This document shows, piece after piece, positions 19,173 to 27,269 of a stretch of 64,000 nt of DNA. The DNA is taken from contig NZ_MSYM01000018.1 in NCBI RefSeq assembly GCF_001938565.1, positions 248,001 through 312,000 on the forward strand, given 5' to 3'. The notes below the pieces were generated by a model. It saw nothing but the letters and a program-made list of their open reading frames with translations, was not told the DNA's origin and ran no database searches. The position numbers were made by a program, and so were the translations under genes. This DNA comes from Rhodoferax antarcticus ANT.BR. GTDB taxonomy: Bacteria > Pseudomonadota > Gammaproteobacteria > Burkholderiales > Burkholderiaceae_C. Position 1 is the first letter of the stretch. Each line of letters starts with the position of its first letter.

Positions 19173-19760
19173 TCAAAGAATAGAAATTGAGTCGCTCAGG
19201 GTGTTCCAGGGCGAATTCGTTGAGGTGTTCTGATAAGAGAACGATCCGTTTTGCTTTCCGTCCAGATTCCAATACTTCCGGAAACCCACCACCGTTTGAC
19301 CAGCAGAACGTGGCAGAACATAAGCACTGCCATTCCAGCAGATGGTCTGTGTAAGATAGTTTGCCGAAGTAGGCAAAACACTGCCGTTGTAGCGCGCTAC
19401 CGGCACATTGCCATAGCCGAATTCATCGGTCACAACGCGCAACTGTGCTCCACCATGGTCGTAAACGGTGGTGGTTTGAGCAGCTGCGATGCTTTCCCAG
19501 CCAACGTTGCTCGAACCAACGTTGCTGATTTGCAGAGAGCTAAGGGCTGGTGCTGGACCTGCCGCAGCAAGTGCAGCTTTCGCACCGGAACGATTCGCGG
19601 CGCTGGGCACTGGCACCGTCGCCATTTGGGCCGCATCCGTCGAGCTTGGCACGGTGCCAAAGAAAATTTCAACTTGCTGAACAGTGGTATCGGCAGCGTA
19701 AGCAAACCCGGCCATAAAAGCCAAGGCAGAAACGACAGTGGTTTTGACAAAATGATTCAT
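19173..19760 (-). CDS. secreted protein, DUF4879/YolA-like, transposon passenger
   Basis: A 195-residue protein starting MNHFVKTTVVSALAFMAGFA, with a clear signal peptide ending near Ala-Tyr-Ala-Ala. The C-terminal half carries the runs VYDHGGAQLRVVTDEFGYG, QTVVGFRKYW and TNSPWNTLSDSISI, which I associate with the DUF4879 (YolA-like) family of small secreted proteins. That assignment is from memory and not certain. Function is unknown. ATG 19760 is chosen for the signal peptide. It is oriented inward from the intact transposon end. Confidence 0.65.
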   Translation of the reverse strand: MNHFVKTTVVSALAFMAGFAYAADTTVQQVEIFFGTVPSSTDAAQMATVPVPSAANRSGAKAALAAAGPAPALSSLQISNVGSSNVGWESIAAAQTTTVYDHGGAQLRVVTDEFGYGNVPVARYNGSVLPTSANYLTQTICWNGSAYVLPRSAGQTVVGFRKYWNLDGKQNGSFSYQNTSTNSPWNTLSDSISIL

Positions 19761-19952
19761 TGCGACTTTCTGGTTGTTCTGCGGTGATGACTGCGCAACA
19801 CCTCGCAACTGCACGTTGCGAAATATACACCAGAAAAGCCGTGCTGTCCATCGGAAAAAACTGGCAAAGAAGCCGCATTACGAACTTCGAGGCACCGCTC
19901 TTCATCATGCGTTCGTCCAATGCTGCATCGCTGAGTCCAGCCTCGACACAGC

Positions 19953-19990
19953 CTTAACGTACTTTAAATTCCGTTTTCTGAGACGACCCC
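19953..19990 (-). mobile_element. 38-bp right terminal inverted repeat of the Tn21-type transposon
   Basis: Read inward on the minus strand it begins GGGGTCGTCTCAGAAAACGG and ends ...TACGTTAAG, 38 bp in all. This is the recognised Tn21-subgroup terminal repeat. Its outer edge touches the duplicated SH3 segment, fixing the exact insertion point. No matching left end is found. Confidence 0.93.
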
Positions 19991-19997
19991 TTCACGC

Positions 19998-20453
19998 ATG
20001 ACTGTTATACCTTGCGCACGCACGTTTCTCATCGCCACTAGCTTCGCGCTGACCTGTTTTTCAAGCAGCGTCGCTGCCGAAATGGTCAGTACCAAGGGCA
20101 ATACAGTGAATATGCGCGCGAAGCCGAGCACTCAGAGCGAGAGGTTGTGGGAGTTGGACAGAGGCTACCCATTGCGCGTCCTCAAACGCCAAGGCAAATG
20201 GGTGCAGGTGCAGGACTTTGAAAACGATCGCGGCTGGGTCTACGCCCCCCTGACAAGCCGTACGCCATACCACATCGTCAAAGCCAACGTCGCCAACATT
20301 CGCACCGGGCCTGGCACCAAATACCGCGTGATTGCCCGCGCCAGTCGCGGCGACCTGCTGCGTACCAAGGCCAAAAAAACCGGATGGGTCAAAGTGGAGC
20401 AATCGAACGGCCAGATGGGCTGGATGTCCAAGAAATTGGTGTGGGGCTGGTAG
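19998..20453 (+). CDS. secreted protein with two bacterial SH3 domains, copy B
   Basis: Protein identical to the copy at 14109-14564, with the same signal peptide and two SH3b domains. The transposon terminal repeat ends 7 bp before the ATG, so the native promoter and the GAAAGAGAG ribosome-binding-like stretch are lost. Expression, if any, must rely on outward transcription from the element and a weak GAGACGA stretch. Confidence 0.85.
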   Translation: MTVIPCARTFLIATSFALTCFSSSVAAEMVSTKGNTVNMRAKPSTQSERLWELDRGYPLRVLKRQGKWVQVQDFENDRGWVYAPLTSRTPYHIVKANVANIRTGPGTKYRVIARASRGDLLRTKAKKTGWVKVEQSNGQMGWMSKKLVWGW

Positions 20454-20503
20454 GCCGCTTGCGGGTTCTGTCGGGGCCCTGAAAAAAATAACGGGCCTGG
20501 TAA

Positions 20504-21097
20504 CTATTGCACCTGCAGCAAGCTCGCCACCGCCTGTGGATAAATCAGATGCTCCTGGCTGAGTACCCGCGCCGCCAGCGTTTCAGCACTGTCATTGGGC
20601 AAGATTGGCACCACGGCCTGCGCCAGGATTGGGCCGTGATCCAGCTCGGGGGTCACCAGATGAACTGTGGCACCCGCCAGTTTGCAGCCCGCATCAATCG
20701 CGCGCTGGTGCGTGTGCAGACCAGGAAACGCGGGCAACAGCGATGGATGAATATTCACCAGCCGCCCGGCGTAATGGTTCACAAAGCCGGGCGTCAGAAT
20801 ACGCATGAAACCTGCCAGCAACACCAACTGCGGTTGGCCGGGCGTGGCATAGCTGTCAATACGCTGCGCCAGCGCGGTATCAAACGCCTCGCGGCTGGCA
20901 AATGCCTTGTGATCCAGCGATGCGGTGGCTATACCTTGCTGCGCGGCCAGCGCCAGACCTTTTGCATTAGTTTTGTTGCTGATCACGGCGGCTACCTGAG
21001 CCTGATAATTGGCAGCCCAGTTCTCGCGTTTGGAAGCTTTGACGATGGCCAGCATGTTTGAGCCGCCGCCTGAGATCAAAATAACGATGTTTTTCAT
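20504..21097 (-). CDS. purN: phosphoribosylglycinamide formyltransferase, copy B
   Basis: Same protein as copy A, differing at two synonymous bases. ATG 21097 faces the yceH start (21111) across only 13 bp, so the purN promoter must lie within the yceH coding region and the yceH promoter within purN. This copy keeps its native upstream DNA and is the better candidate for the functional gene. Confidence 0.96.
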   Translation of the reverse strand: MKNIVILISGGGSNMLAIVKASKRENWAANYQAQVAAVISNKTNAKGLALAAQQGIATASLDHKAFASREAFDTALAQRIDSYATPGQPQLVLLAGFMRILTPGFVNHYAGRLVNIHPSLLPAFPGLHTHQRAIDAGCKLAGATVHLVTPELDHGPILAQAVVPILPNDSAETLAARVLSQEHLIYPQAVASLLQVQ

Positions 21098-21110
21098 ACT
21101 TGGCTGAATT

Positions 21111-21818
21111 ATGACTTTGACCCCTCCCCCCTTCGGCAGCGCACCGCCCCCTACGGCGGCACCTGTCCTCCTGCTCACCCCCATCGAGGCGCGCGTGCTG
21201 GGCACGTTGATGGAAAAGGCCCGCACCGTGCCAGACAGCTACCCGCTGTCTCTGAACTCGCTGATGCTGGGTTGCAACCAAAAAACCACCCGTGACCCGC
21301 TGATGAACCTGTCCGAGCCCGACGTGGCCGACGCGGTGAGCAGCCTCAAAGAGCGCCATCTGGTGCGCGAAAACAGTGGCAGCCGTGTGACCCGCTTTGA
21401 GCACAACTTCCAGCGCGGCGTGGGTGTGCCAGAGCAATCAGCCGTGCTGCTGGGCTTGCTGATGCTGCGCGGCCCACAAACCGCCGCCGAGTTGCGCCTG
21501 AACACCGAGCGCTGGTACAAGTTTGCCGATATTTCTTCAGTGGAAGGCTTTTTGGAAGAACTGCAGGACCGGGCAGATGAAAAAGGTGGGCCGCTGGTCA
21601 TCAAGCTGACCAAGGCACCCGGCGCACGTGAGCAGCGCTGGGCGCATCTGCTGTGCGGCGCGGTGGATGAAGCGGCACTGGCACAGGGTTCTGGCGCACG
21701 TGCTGTGGACGGCGCTGCACTGGATCGCATCGCCCGCCTGGAGGCCGAAGTGGCAGAACTACGCGCCACCGTGAAGCAACTCTGCGCTGAGCTGGGCGTC
21801 GCTGGCGCGGCTGGCTAA
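21111..21818 (+). CDS. yceH: YceH family protein (DUF480)
   Basis: A 235-residue DUF480 protein. Two winged-helix-like units include [20 protein letters not shown] and [14 protein letters not shown], then [22 protein letters not shown]-terminal coiled segment starts near residue 203 ([20 protein letters not shown]). The family is widespread in Proteobacteria with no settled function. The first 21 bp are duplicated at 15222-15242, where they run into tnpA. Confidence 0.9.
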   Translation: MTLTPPPFGSAPPPTAAPVLLLTPIEARVLGTLMEKARTVPDSYPLSLNSLMLGCNQKTTRDPLMNLSEPDVADAVSSLKERHLVRENSGSRVTRFEHNFQRGVGVPEQSAVLLGLLMLRGPQTAAELRLNTERWYKFADISSVEGFLEELQDRADEKGGPLVIKLTKAPGAREQRWAHLLCGAVDEAALAQGSGARAVDGAALDRIARLEAEVAELRATVKQLCAELGVAGAAG

Positions 21819-21823
21819 CCTAA

Positions 21824-21851
21824 ATTTAACCTGCGTTTAAGCTGGGTTTAA
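21824..21851. promoter_or_regulatory. three tandem 11-bp-spaced TTTAA half-sites
   Basis: ATTTAA (21824), GTTTAA (21835) and GTTTAA (21846) recur with exact 11-bp periodicity, as in direct-repeat operators of OmpR-family regulators. They sit between the yceH stop and the eptA stop, not at a promoter, so a regulatory role is doubtful. Similar 11-bp pairs lie upstream of eptA. Confidence 0.4.
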
Positions 21852-23512
21852 GACGACTTGCGCACGCAAGCCGACAGCATGTCCATCTGAGCCTGGGCCA
21901 CCTGCGTCTGCACGCCAGACAAGCCCAGCAAGGTATGAAACAGGTTGTCATGCGACCAAGGCTTGTCGGCCTGCGCCTGAGCGCAGTCCATGCCAAGGGC
22001 GTGTGACTGCAGCAGGCTCTTGGAAAACCACATCAGCATCGGTACGTGCGTCTGCTCTTGCGGTGCCATGGCATAGGGCATGCCATGCAGGAAAAGGCCT
22101 TTTTCACCCAAGGACTCACCGTGGTCAGACACATACACCAAGGCGGTGGGCCGGTCTTTGGATTGGCTCTGCAACCAGTGGATGGTTGCCGCCAGAAAGT
22201 GATCGGTATCACGTATGGAGTTGTCGTAGGCGTTGACGATCTGCTCTGGCGGGCAATCCTGCAACGCATGGCTTTTGCATTCGGGCAGAAACGCCTTCTG
22301 CGTGGGCGCTGAACGCTTGTAATAGGCTGGGCCATGGCTGCCCATCTGGTGCAGCACCACCACCGTGCCGCGCGCGGTTTTTTGCGGGTCGAGCCGGGCC
22401 AACTGGTCTGGCAAAACGCGCAGCAAGGCTTCATCCAGGCAATCTCCGTCCTGGCACACATCGTTGGCCTTCAAGGCCTGGGTGTCAGCATGCGCCACCC
22501 GGTCACACACGCCTTTGCAGCCAGCCTGGTTGTCCAGCCACAGCACCGCCAGCCCGGCGCGCTGCATCACATCAAGCACATTTTCATAGCGCGCAGCGTT
22601 GCCCATGTAATCTTTGCGACCCAAATGCGCAAACATGCAGGGCACTGACGTCTGAGTGTTGGTACCACATGAGCTAACCTGGCTGAAATACACCAAGTCA
22701 CCTTCTTTTTGCAACTGGCGCAATTCGGGTGTGGTGTCGCGAGCGTAGCCGCCCAGGCCAAAATTGGCCGCGCGGGCGGTTTCACCCACCACCATCAGGA
22801 TCAACGGCCCGGCGCCTGAGTTGCTCGCAGGCAACCGCAGATGGGCATCCTCACCAATGGGTTGAAGCACCTGCTGCGCCTGCGCCGCTTGTCCAAGGCC
22901 ATTACGCGCCAAGGCATAGACCGTGTTGAAAGGGTTGATCATGTAACGCAGCGACTTGTGGTTGCGCATCAGTGAGGCCACGTCCTGAAACGACACCCAC
23001 AACAACAACACCGCCAGCAGCAGCGCCAAAACCATCGTGCCCAACTGCTGCCAAGCCAAGCGCCCACCGCGCACCGGGCGCACCTGCTGACGCCAAAGCC
23101 AAAGCCCCGGCAGCACCAAGCCAAGCCCGAGCGTCCAAAGCATCGACCATGACAGCAGGTCCAGCGCCTCCTGGGTGTTGGTTTGGGTCACATTGGCGAT
23201 CATGCTGGCGTCAATCACTACCCCGTAGCTTTGCATGAAATAGCTGCTGGACGCCACCACTGCCAGCAGCAGCAGGGCAACGGGTTTGAGCCAGCGCGGC
23301 CAGACCAGCAAGCACAAAAAAGCCAGAGTAAATGCCAAAACTGCCACCGCCAAGGTGCTCAGCGTCATCAGCGCGTGAGGCCCTTGGGTTTCGGGCAAAA
23401 GCCAGATGGCGCGCCACAGCGGCAAATTGCCGATAGTTGCCAGCCACGCCGCCAAGGCAAGCAAAAGTGTTGTCGGGTGCCAGGGCGTGCGGCCAGTCAA
23501 GGTCAATGTCAT
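21848..23512 (-). CDS. eptA: lipid A phosphoethanolamine transferase (EptA/PmrC family)
   Basis: Inner-membrane enzyme of 554 residues that transfers phosphoethanolamine to lipid A phosphates, lowering surface charge and cationic peptide binding. Five N-terminal membrane helices (about 1-190) precede a periplasmic sulfatase-like domain. The zinc-site glutamate is in VGETARAANF, the nucleophilic Thr in SCGTNTQTSVPCMF, and zinc Asp-His in YVSDHGESLGE. Paired cysteines fit periplasmic disulfides. It is convergent with yceH, and 11-bp-period boxes lie just upstream. Family and neighbours agree with PmrAB-type control. Confidence 0.93.
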   Translation of the reverse strand: MTLTLTGRTPWHPTTLLLALAAWLATIGNLPLWRAIWLLPETQGPHALMTLSTLAVAVLAFTLAFLCLLVWPRWLKPVALLLLAVVASSSYFMQSYGVVIDASMIANVTQTNTQEALDLLSWSMLWTLGLGLVLPGLWLWRQQVRPVRGGRLAWQQLGTMVLALLLAVLLLWVSFQDVASLMRNHKSLRYMINPFNTVYALARNGLGQAAQAQQVLQPIGEDAHLRLPASNSGAGPLILMVVGETARAANFGLGGYARDTTPELRQLQKEGDLVYFSQVSSCGTNTQTSVPCMFAHLGRKDYMGNAARYENVLDVMQRAGLAVLWLDNQAGCKGVCDRVAHADTQALKANDVCQDGDCLDEALLRVLPDQLARLDPQKTARGTVVVLHQMGSHGPAYYKRSAPTQKAFLPECKSHALQDCPPEQIVNAYDNSIRDTDHFLAATIHWLQSQSKDRPTALVYVSDHGESLGEKGLFLHGMPYAMAPQEQTHVPMLMWFSKSLLQSHALGMDCAQAQADKPWSHDNLFHTLLGLSGVQTQVAQAQMDMLSACVRKSS

Positions 23513-23557
23513 AAGTGCCTGATAAATGCGTCTAGCCGGGCATCGTAAAAATCCCGG

Positions 23558-23574
23558 ATTAAGGGCAGATTAAG
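23558..23574. promoter_or_regulatory. PmrA/QseB-like operator 1
   Basis: ATTAAG-N5-ATTAAG, an exact 11-bp-spaced direct repeat resembling the PmrA box (CTTAA-type half-sites separated by five bases). It lies 46 bp upstream of the eptA start. Confidence 0.65.
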
Positions 23575-23607
23575 AAAACTTTTGGCAAAAACGGTAGGAC
23601 CGACGGC

Positions 23608-23624
23608 CTTAAGCGTGGCTTAAC
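23608..23624. promoter_or_regulatory. PmrA/QseB-like operator 2
   Basis: CTTAAG-N5-CTTAAC, a near-ideal PmrA-type direct repeat, ending 14 bp before the annotated PAP2 start. With operator 1 it would allow the two-component regulator to control the divergent eptA and PAP2 genes together. The closeness to the ATG suggests either repression or a later start codon (ATG 23648). Confidence 0.7.
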
Positions 23625-23638
23625 AAAGCTGGGCTGCA

Positions 23639-24430
23639 ATGCATGGCATGTCGCTACCAATTTCCCTTCAAACGCGCCAAGTGACTGCCAAGCGGAACCC
23701 GCCAGCCACCCTTTGGTGGCTCAGTCTGGTCGGTTTGACGATCACCTTGCTGTGGGACGCTGCTGGCCTGGACCAGTGGGTGATGACGCAGTTTGGCTCG
23801 CCGCAAGGTTTTGCACTGCAGCACAACTGGTGGCTGGAAACTGTACTGCACCAGTGGATGCGCCATCTGGCCTGGGTCTTCCTGGCGCTGTTGGCGTTGA
23901 TGGTGTGGCACCCACTCGGGTTTTTTCGACAGGTGTCGCGCCAGCAACGCACCGAGATGCTGCTGGGCACGCTGCTGGCCTTGCTGCTGATCAATGTCAT
24001 CAAACACGACAGTCTGATCAGTTGCCCCTGGGACTTGCGGCTGTTTGGCGGGGTCGCCGAATACCGCTCGCACTGGTCCTGGGGCGTGTCCGATGGCGGG
24101 CCGGGCAGGTGTTTTCCGGGCGGGCATGCGTCAGCGGCACTGGCCTTCCTGGCGCTGCCACTGGGTCTGCTGACCTCACAACGTGCGGCAGATCGCCGCA
24201 TTGGCTGGTGGAGTCTGACGGCGGTACTTCTGGTCGGCGCCGTGCTGGGGGCAGCGCAAACGCTGCGCGGTGCACATTTCCCCAGTCACACGTTGTGGAC
24301 CGCTCTGCTGTGCTGGACAGCGGCCCTACTCAACCACTTGGTCTGGCGCTCAATCACAAAAAACCGTCTTAAGCCCGCATCCATTTCGCCGCAGCATCGC
24401 AGCGAGTCTCTGATCAACCCACAGATGTGA
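23639..24430 (+). CDS. PAP2-family membrane phosphatase
   Basis: A 263-residue membrane protein with about six hydrophobic segments and the PAP2 catalytic motifs: KHDSLISCPWD near residue 122, CFPGGHASAALAF near 158 and the third motif TLRGAHFPSHTLWTA. It resembles LpxE/LpxT-type lipid phosphatases, which act on lipid A or undecaprenyl diphosphate. The exact substrate is inference from the eptA-PmrAB setting. The last 17 bp overlap the end of the convergent histidine kinase gene. Confidence 0.82.
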   Translation: MHGMSLPISLQTRQVTAKRNPPATLWWLSLVGLTITLLWDAAGLDQWVMTQFGSPQGFALQHNWWLETVLHQWMRHLAWVFLALLALMVWHPLGFFRQVSRQQRTEMLLGTLLALLLINVIKHDSLISCPWDLRLFGGVAEYRSHWSWGVSDGGPGRCFPGGHASAALAFLALPLGLLTSQRAADRRIGWWSLTAVLLVGAVLGAAQTLRGAHFPSHTLWTALLCWTAALLNHLVWRSITKNRLKPASISPQHRSESLINPQM

Positions 24431-25742
24431 GTTCGGCCACCACACCCGCGCCATCAGCCTGTGGGTGGTAGGACAAGACCAGACCATGCAGTGCTGCAAT
24501 GCGCTGCGCAATCGACACGCCCAGGCCACTGCCTAGCTCGGCTTGCCCGTCCGGGCGATAAAAACGCTCCCCCATACGCCCTAACTGCTCTGCAGGAAGC
24601 GGTGCGCCGGCGTTTTCCACCGACACGCTGGATGGTGTCAGCCGCAACGTCACGGTGCTGCCTTCTGGGGCATAACGCACAGCGTTGTCCAGCAGGTTGC
24701 GCAGCAACACCGCCAGCAAATGCGCGTCGCCCTGCCAGTCGGGCGGGTTGTGGGGTTGCTCGGGCCATTCGCACGCCAGGTCGATTTGGCGGCGCTCTGC
24801 CAGCGCCAGGGTGTCACTCATGCTTTGTTCGGCCAGGGCGCGCCAGTCCAGCGGCTCGGCGCGGGTGAGACCGTCAGTAGCCTCCAGCCGGGACAGGCGT
24901 AAAAGCTGGTCGACCAAGCGCGTCATGCGCTGCATGCCAGCACTCAGTTTGCCAGCGGCCTGCACACGCTCTGGTTCGGTACGAGCGCTTTGCAGCACTT
25001 CCCACTGCGCGCTCAGCACGGCCAGCGGTGTGCGCAGCTCATGCGCGGCATCAGCAGTAAAACGACGTTCCCTGGCCAGGGTGGCGTCAATACGGCCAAA
25101 AAGTCCGTTCATCGCCTGCAACAGCGGCTGGATCTCAGCAGGCGCCTGCTGCGACGGGATGGCTTGCAGATCGTCTGCGGTGCGCTGTTGCAGCTCATGG
25201 GTCAAGGCGCGCATCGGGCTCAATGCCTGGCGCACCGCCCAGGCCATGGCCAGCAGCAATACTGGCAGGGTCAGCAGCCAAGGAAGAAGCTGACTCTCAA
25301 CCAGCCCCCACACCAGTTCGTCACGCTCATCTATCTTTTGCCCAGCCGCCACCAGCCACTCCCGGTTGGGCGCCTGCAGGTAATACACCCGCCAAGGCTG
25401 ATGCTGCAAAGACAGCTCGACAAAACCAACGGCATCCGCAAGCAGAGGCAACTGTGTGCCTTCACGATCTGCCAGCAGAACCTTGCCCTGTTGGTCCCAG
25501 ACGGTAATGGCCAGATCTTCCAAGTCAGCCTCTTTGCTGACCGCGGTGGATGTTGGGGTGCCTTTGGTTCGGTCCAGCCCCAACAGCGTGGCCTGCACTT
25601 GCAATGCCAGGCGAATCATTTCGGTGTCAAACAACTCGTTGACCTCGGCACGGGCCCGACTAGACGACACCCAGGCCGCTGCCGCCCACACCAGGGGTGC
25701 ACAAATTAGCAAATAAATCAACAAGCGGCGTTGCAGACTCAT
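24414..25742 (-). CDS. sensor histidine kinase (PmrB/QseC-like)
   Basis: A 442-residue membrane kinase. TM1 is at about 8-25, a periplasmic sensor at about 26-150, and TM2 at about 155-170, followed by HAMP-like sequence. The phosphorylation box is FTADAAHELRTPLAVL (His near residue 240), the N-box is LRNLLDNAVRYAPEG and a G-box GSGLGVSIAQ follows. It sits downstream of its regulator with a 4-bp overlap. It is likely to sense envelope signals controlling the neighbouring lipid A genes. Confidence 0.9.
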   Translation of the reverse strand: MSLQRRLLIYLLICAPLVWAAAAWVSSSRARAEVNELFDTEMIRLALQVQATLLGLDRTKGTPTSTAVSKEADLEDLAITVWDQQGKVLLADREGTQLPLLADAVGFVELSLQHQPWRVYYLQAPNREWLVAAGQKIDERDELVWGLVESQLLPWLLTLPVLLLAMAWAVRQALSPMRALTHELQQRTADDLQAIPSQQAPAEIQPLLQAMNGLFGRIDATLARERRFTADAAHELRTPLAVLSAQWEVLQSARTEPERVQAAGKLSAGMQRMTRLVDQLLRLSRLEATDGLTRAEPLDWRALAEQSMSDTLALAERRQIDLACEWPEQPHNPPDWQGDAHLLAVLLRNLLDNAVRYAPEGSTVTLRLTPSSVSVENAGAPLPAEQLGRMGERFYRPDGQAELGSGLGVSIAQRIAALHGLVLSYHPQADGAGVVAELTSVG

Positions 25743-26422
25743 GTGGCCTCCTGCGCACCCAGGGCCGGGCCCAACGCGTACCCAAGCCCACGAATGGTGC
25801 GCACCAGCGTCGGGTGAAGCTTGCGGCGCAGGTGGTGGATATGCACTTCCAGCGCGTTGCTTTCTGGCTCATCACCGCTCCAGTCGTACATCTGCTCCAG
25901 CAGCTGGGTTTTGGACAACACCCGCTGCGGATGTTTGAGCAGGATCTCCAGCAAAGCCGTTTCACGTGCGGTCAGCTCCACGGGCTGGCCTTGCCAGTGC
26001 ACCTGCCGGGTCGACGGGTCGTAACGCAAGCCGCCATGCAACCACTCGGATTGACTGCGCCCCGTGGCGCGGCGCAGCAAGGCACGCAGGCGCGCCGCCA
26101 GTTCGTTGATCGCCACAGGCTTGATCAAGTAGTCATCAGCCCCTGCATCCAGCCCGGCGATGCGTTGCTCAAGACCATCGCGTGCGGTCAGAATCAGCAC
26201 CGGCAAGGCCACACCACGCTCTCGCCAGCGCCTGAGCCAGACCATGCCATCGGCGCCGGGCAGACCAAGGTCAAGGACCAAGGCGTCGTAGTGGGCCGTG
26301 CCAAGGGCGGCATCTGCCCGCACACCGTCGGGAAAACAGTCCACCACGTGACCAAGTTGCCGCAAACCCGTACCAAGGGCATCGGCGAGTTGGGCATCGT
26401 CTTCGAGAATCAGTAAACGCAT
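25739..26422 (-). CDS. OmpR-family response regulator (PmrA/QseB-like)
   Basis: A 227-residue two-domain regulator. The receiver domain has the acidic pair EDD at 7-9, the phospho-acceptor Asp in ALVLDLGLPGADG near residue 51 and Lys in YLIKPV near 101. The C-terminal winged helix follows, with ELTARETALLEILLKHPQR. OmpR-type factors bind direct repeats about 11 bp apart, which matches the boxes at 23558 and 23608. Confidence 0.92.
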   Translation of the reverse strand: MRLLILEDDAQLADALGTGLRQLGHVVDCFPDGVRADAALGTAHYDALVLDLGLPGADGMVWLRRWRERGVALPVLILTARDGLEQRIAGLDAGADDYLIKPVAINELAARLRALLRRATGRSQSEWLHGGLRYDPSTRQVHWQGQPVELTARETALLEILLKHPQRVLSKTQLLEQMYDWSGDEPESNALEVHIHHLRRKLHPTLVRTIRGLGYALGPALGAQEAT

Positions 26423-26724
26423 TGGGCTACCTGGGTCTGGGTGGCATCACCCTGCATCGAAGGCATGAGCGAACGGCCCCCTTCTACCAGTCTTCGGGTT
26501 TTGTTTCATGTTTTATCTTGATATATGCGGTCGCTCTGGCGATGCGGCGAGTCTGGGGGAATGGGGCTTGTCAGTCAAGCAAACAGCCACTACCTTCTGA
26601 CCAAACGGGTCTATGGGCTGATGACTGCCGGGGCCAGGTGCAGCACCCGTATTTTAAGCATTAATGCCTTGAAACCCTTGTCAAATAAGCGGTAGCAGCT
26701 AGGTTTAATATAGCAAGCTTACTT
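26423..26724. other. intergenic stretch with one repeat copy
   Basis: About 300 bp between the response regulator start and the XRE gene stop. An open frame here (80 codons) resembles no family and looks like chance. Apart from the dispersed repeat at 26665 I see nothing defined; the regulator promoter must lie near its right flank at 26423. Confidence 0.5.
26665..26702 (-). repeat. dispersed palindromic repeat, diverged copy
   Basis: Minus-oriented, degenerate copy: TGCCTTGAAACCCTTG then AAATAAGCGGTAGCAGCTAG on the plus strand. It keeps the CCCTT, ATAAGCG and AGCTA blocks at the right spacing. Confidence 0.55.
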
Positions 26725-27147
26725 TCAAACTGCAGGTGACGATTTGCTATCGGTGGCCGAGTGCGCCTTGGCGAATGTCAGGATCACTTCACGGATCAGC
26801 TTGCGCTGGGGCACAGGCAATTTCAGGAACGCCTCGAAAATATCCCGATCTTGGTAGCCAATCCCACTGTCCCAGCGGCCGCGACGTGCTTCCACCTTGC
26901 GCTGAATTTCATCACCAAAGTTAAGTTGCTGCGGCGGCACTGCCAGCCATTCAGCGAGCACCAGCAATTTTTCGTGCGTGGGCAGGGTCTCGCCGCGCAG
27001 CCAGCGACGCACCCCGTGCAGCGTCATGGGTTTGCCCCAGTAACGGGTGTTGAATTCGCGCTCCAGCACAGCGGGCTTGGGCTCGAAGCCGGCGGCCACC
27101 ATGGCCTCGCGTAACCGGTTCGCAAACAAAGTTTTTGCGTTTTCCAT
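26725..27147 (-). CDS. XRE-type transcriptional regulator
   Basis: A 140-residue protein with a phage-repressor-like HTH in residues about 8-75. The conserved region TLHGVRRWLRGETLPTHEKL is typical of this small-repressor group. The C-terminal half is polar and unassigned. Palindromic TTACG sites immediately upstream suggest autoregulation and possibly control of the divergent acyltransferase. ATG 27147 is the only reasonable start. Confidence 0.75.
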   Translation of the reverse strand: MENAKTLFANRLREAMVAAGFEPKPAVLEREFNTRYWGKPMTLHGVRRWLRGETLPTHEKLLVLAEWLAVPPQQLNFGDEIQRKVEARRGRWDSGIGYQDRDIFEAFLKLPVPQRKLIREVILTFAKAHSATDSKSSPAV

Positions 27148-27217
27148 GCAGTTACGTTATTGGGCAAGTCACGGAACGAAGTAACCAGTCTGTATAGTTA
27201 CGTTCTTTGCGTAACTA
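27148..27217. promoter_or_regulatory. GTTACG palindromic operators between XRE and acyltransferase genes
   Basis: TAGTTACG-N7-CGTAACTA (27195-27217) is a perfect inverted repeat. A second pair of related half-sites, GTTACG near 27149 and GTAAC near 27181, lies next to the XRE start codon. This arrangement is typical of a small HTH repressor binding its own promoter. Confidence 0.65.
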
Positions 27218-27269
27218 ACAATTAAGTTGACAGGTTCTGCGCAAGCAGAGGGAGATCAACACACCATTC

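Larger units (their letters stand above)
15243..19990. mobile_element. Tn21-type Tn3-family transposon remnant with toxin-antitoxin cargo
   Basis: Contains truncated tnpA, an mntA-hepT pair, a serine resolvase, two passenger genes of unlike composition and a complete right terminal inverted repeat. The left end and the last third of tnpA are gone. The right end abuts the SH3 gene copy B 7 bp before its start codon. The left boundary is an illegitimate junction with the start of a yceH copy. Direct copies of host DNA lie on both sides. Confidence 0.88.
19990..21131. repeat. 1,142-bp direct duplication, copy B
   Basis: Second copy of 14101-15242. Here the right side continues into intact yceH, so this end is the native context for purN. 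The left side abuts the transposon end instead of the native SH3 promoter. Confidence 0.95.
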
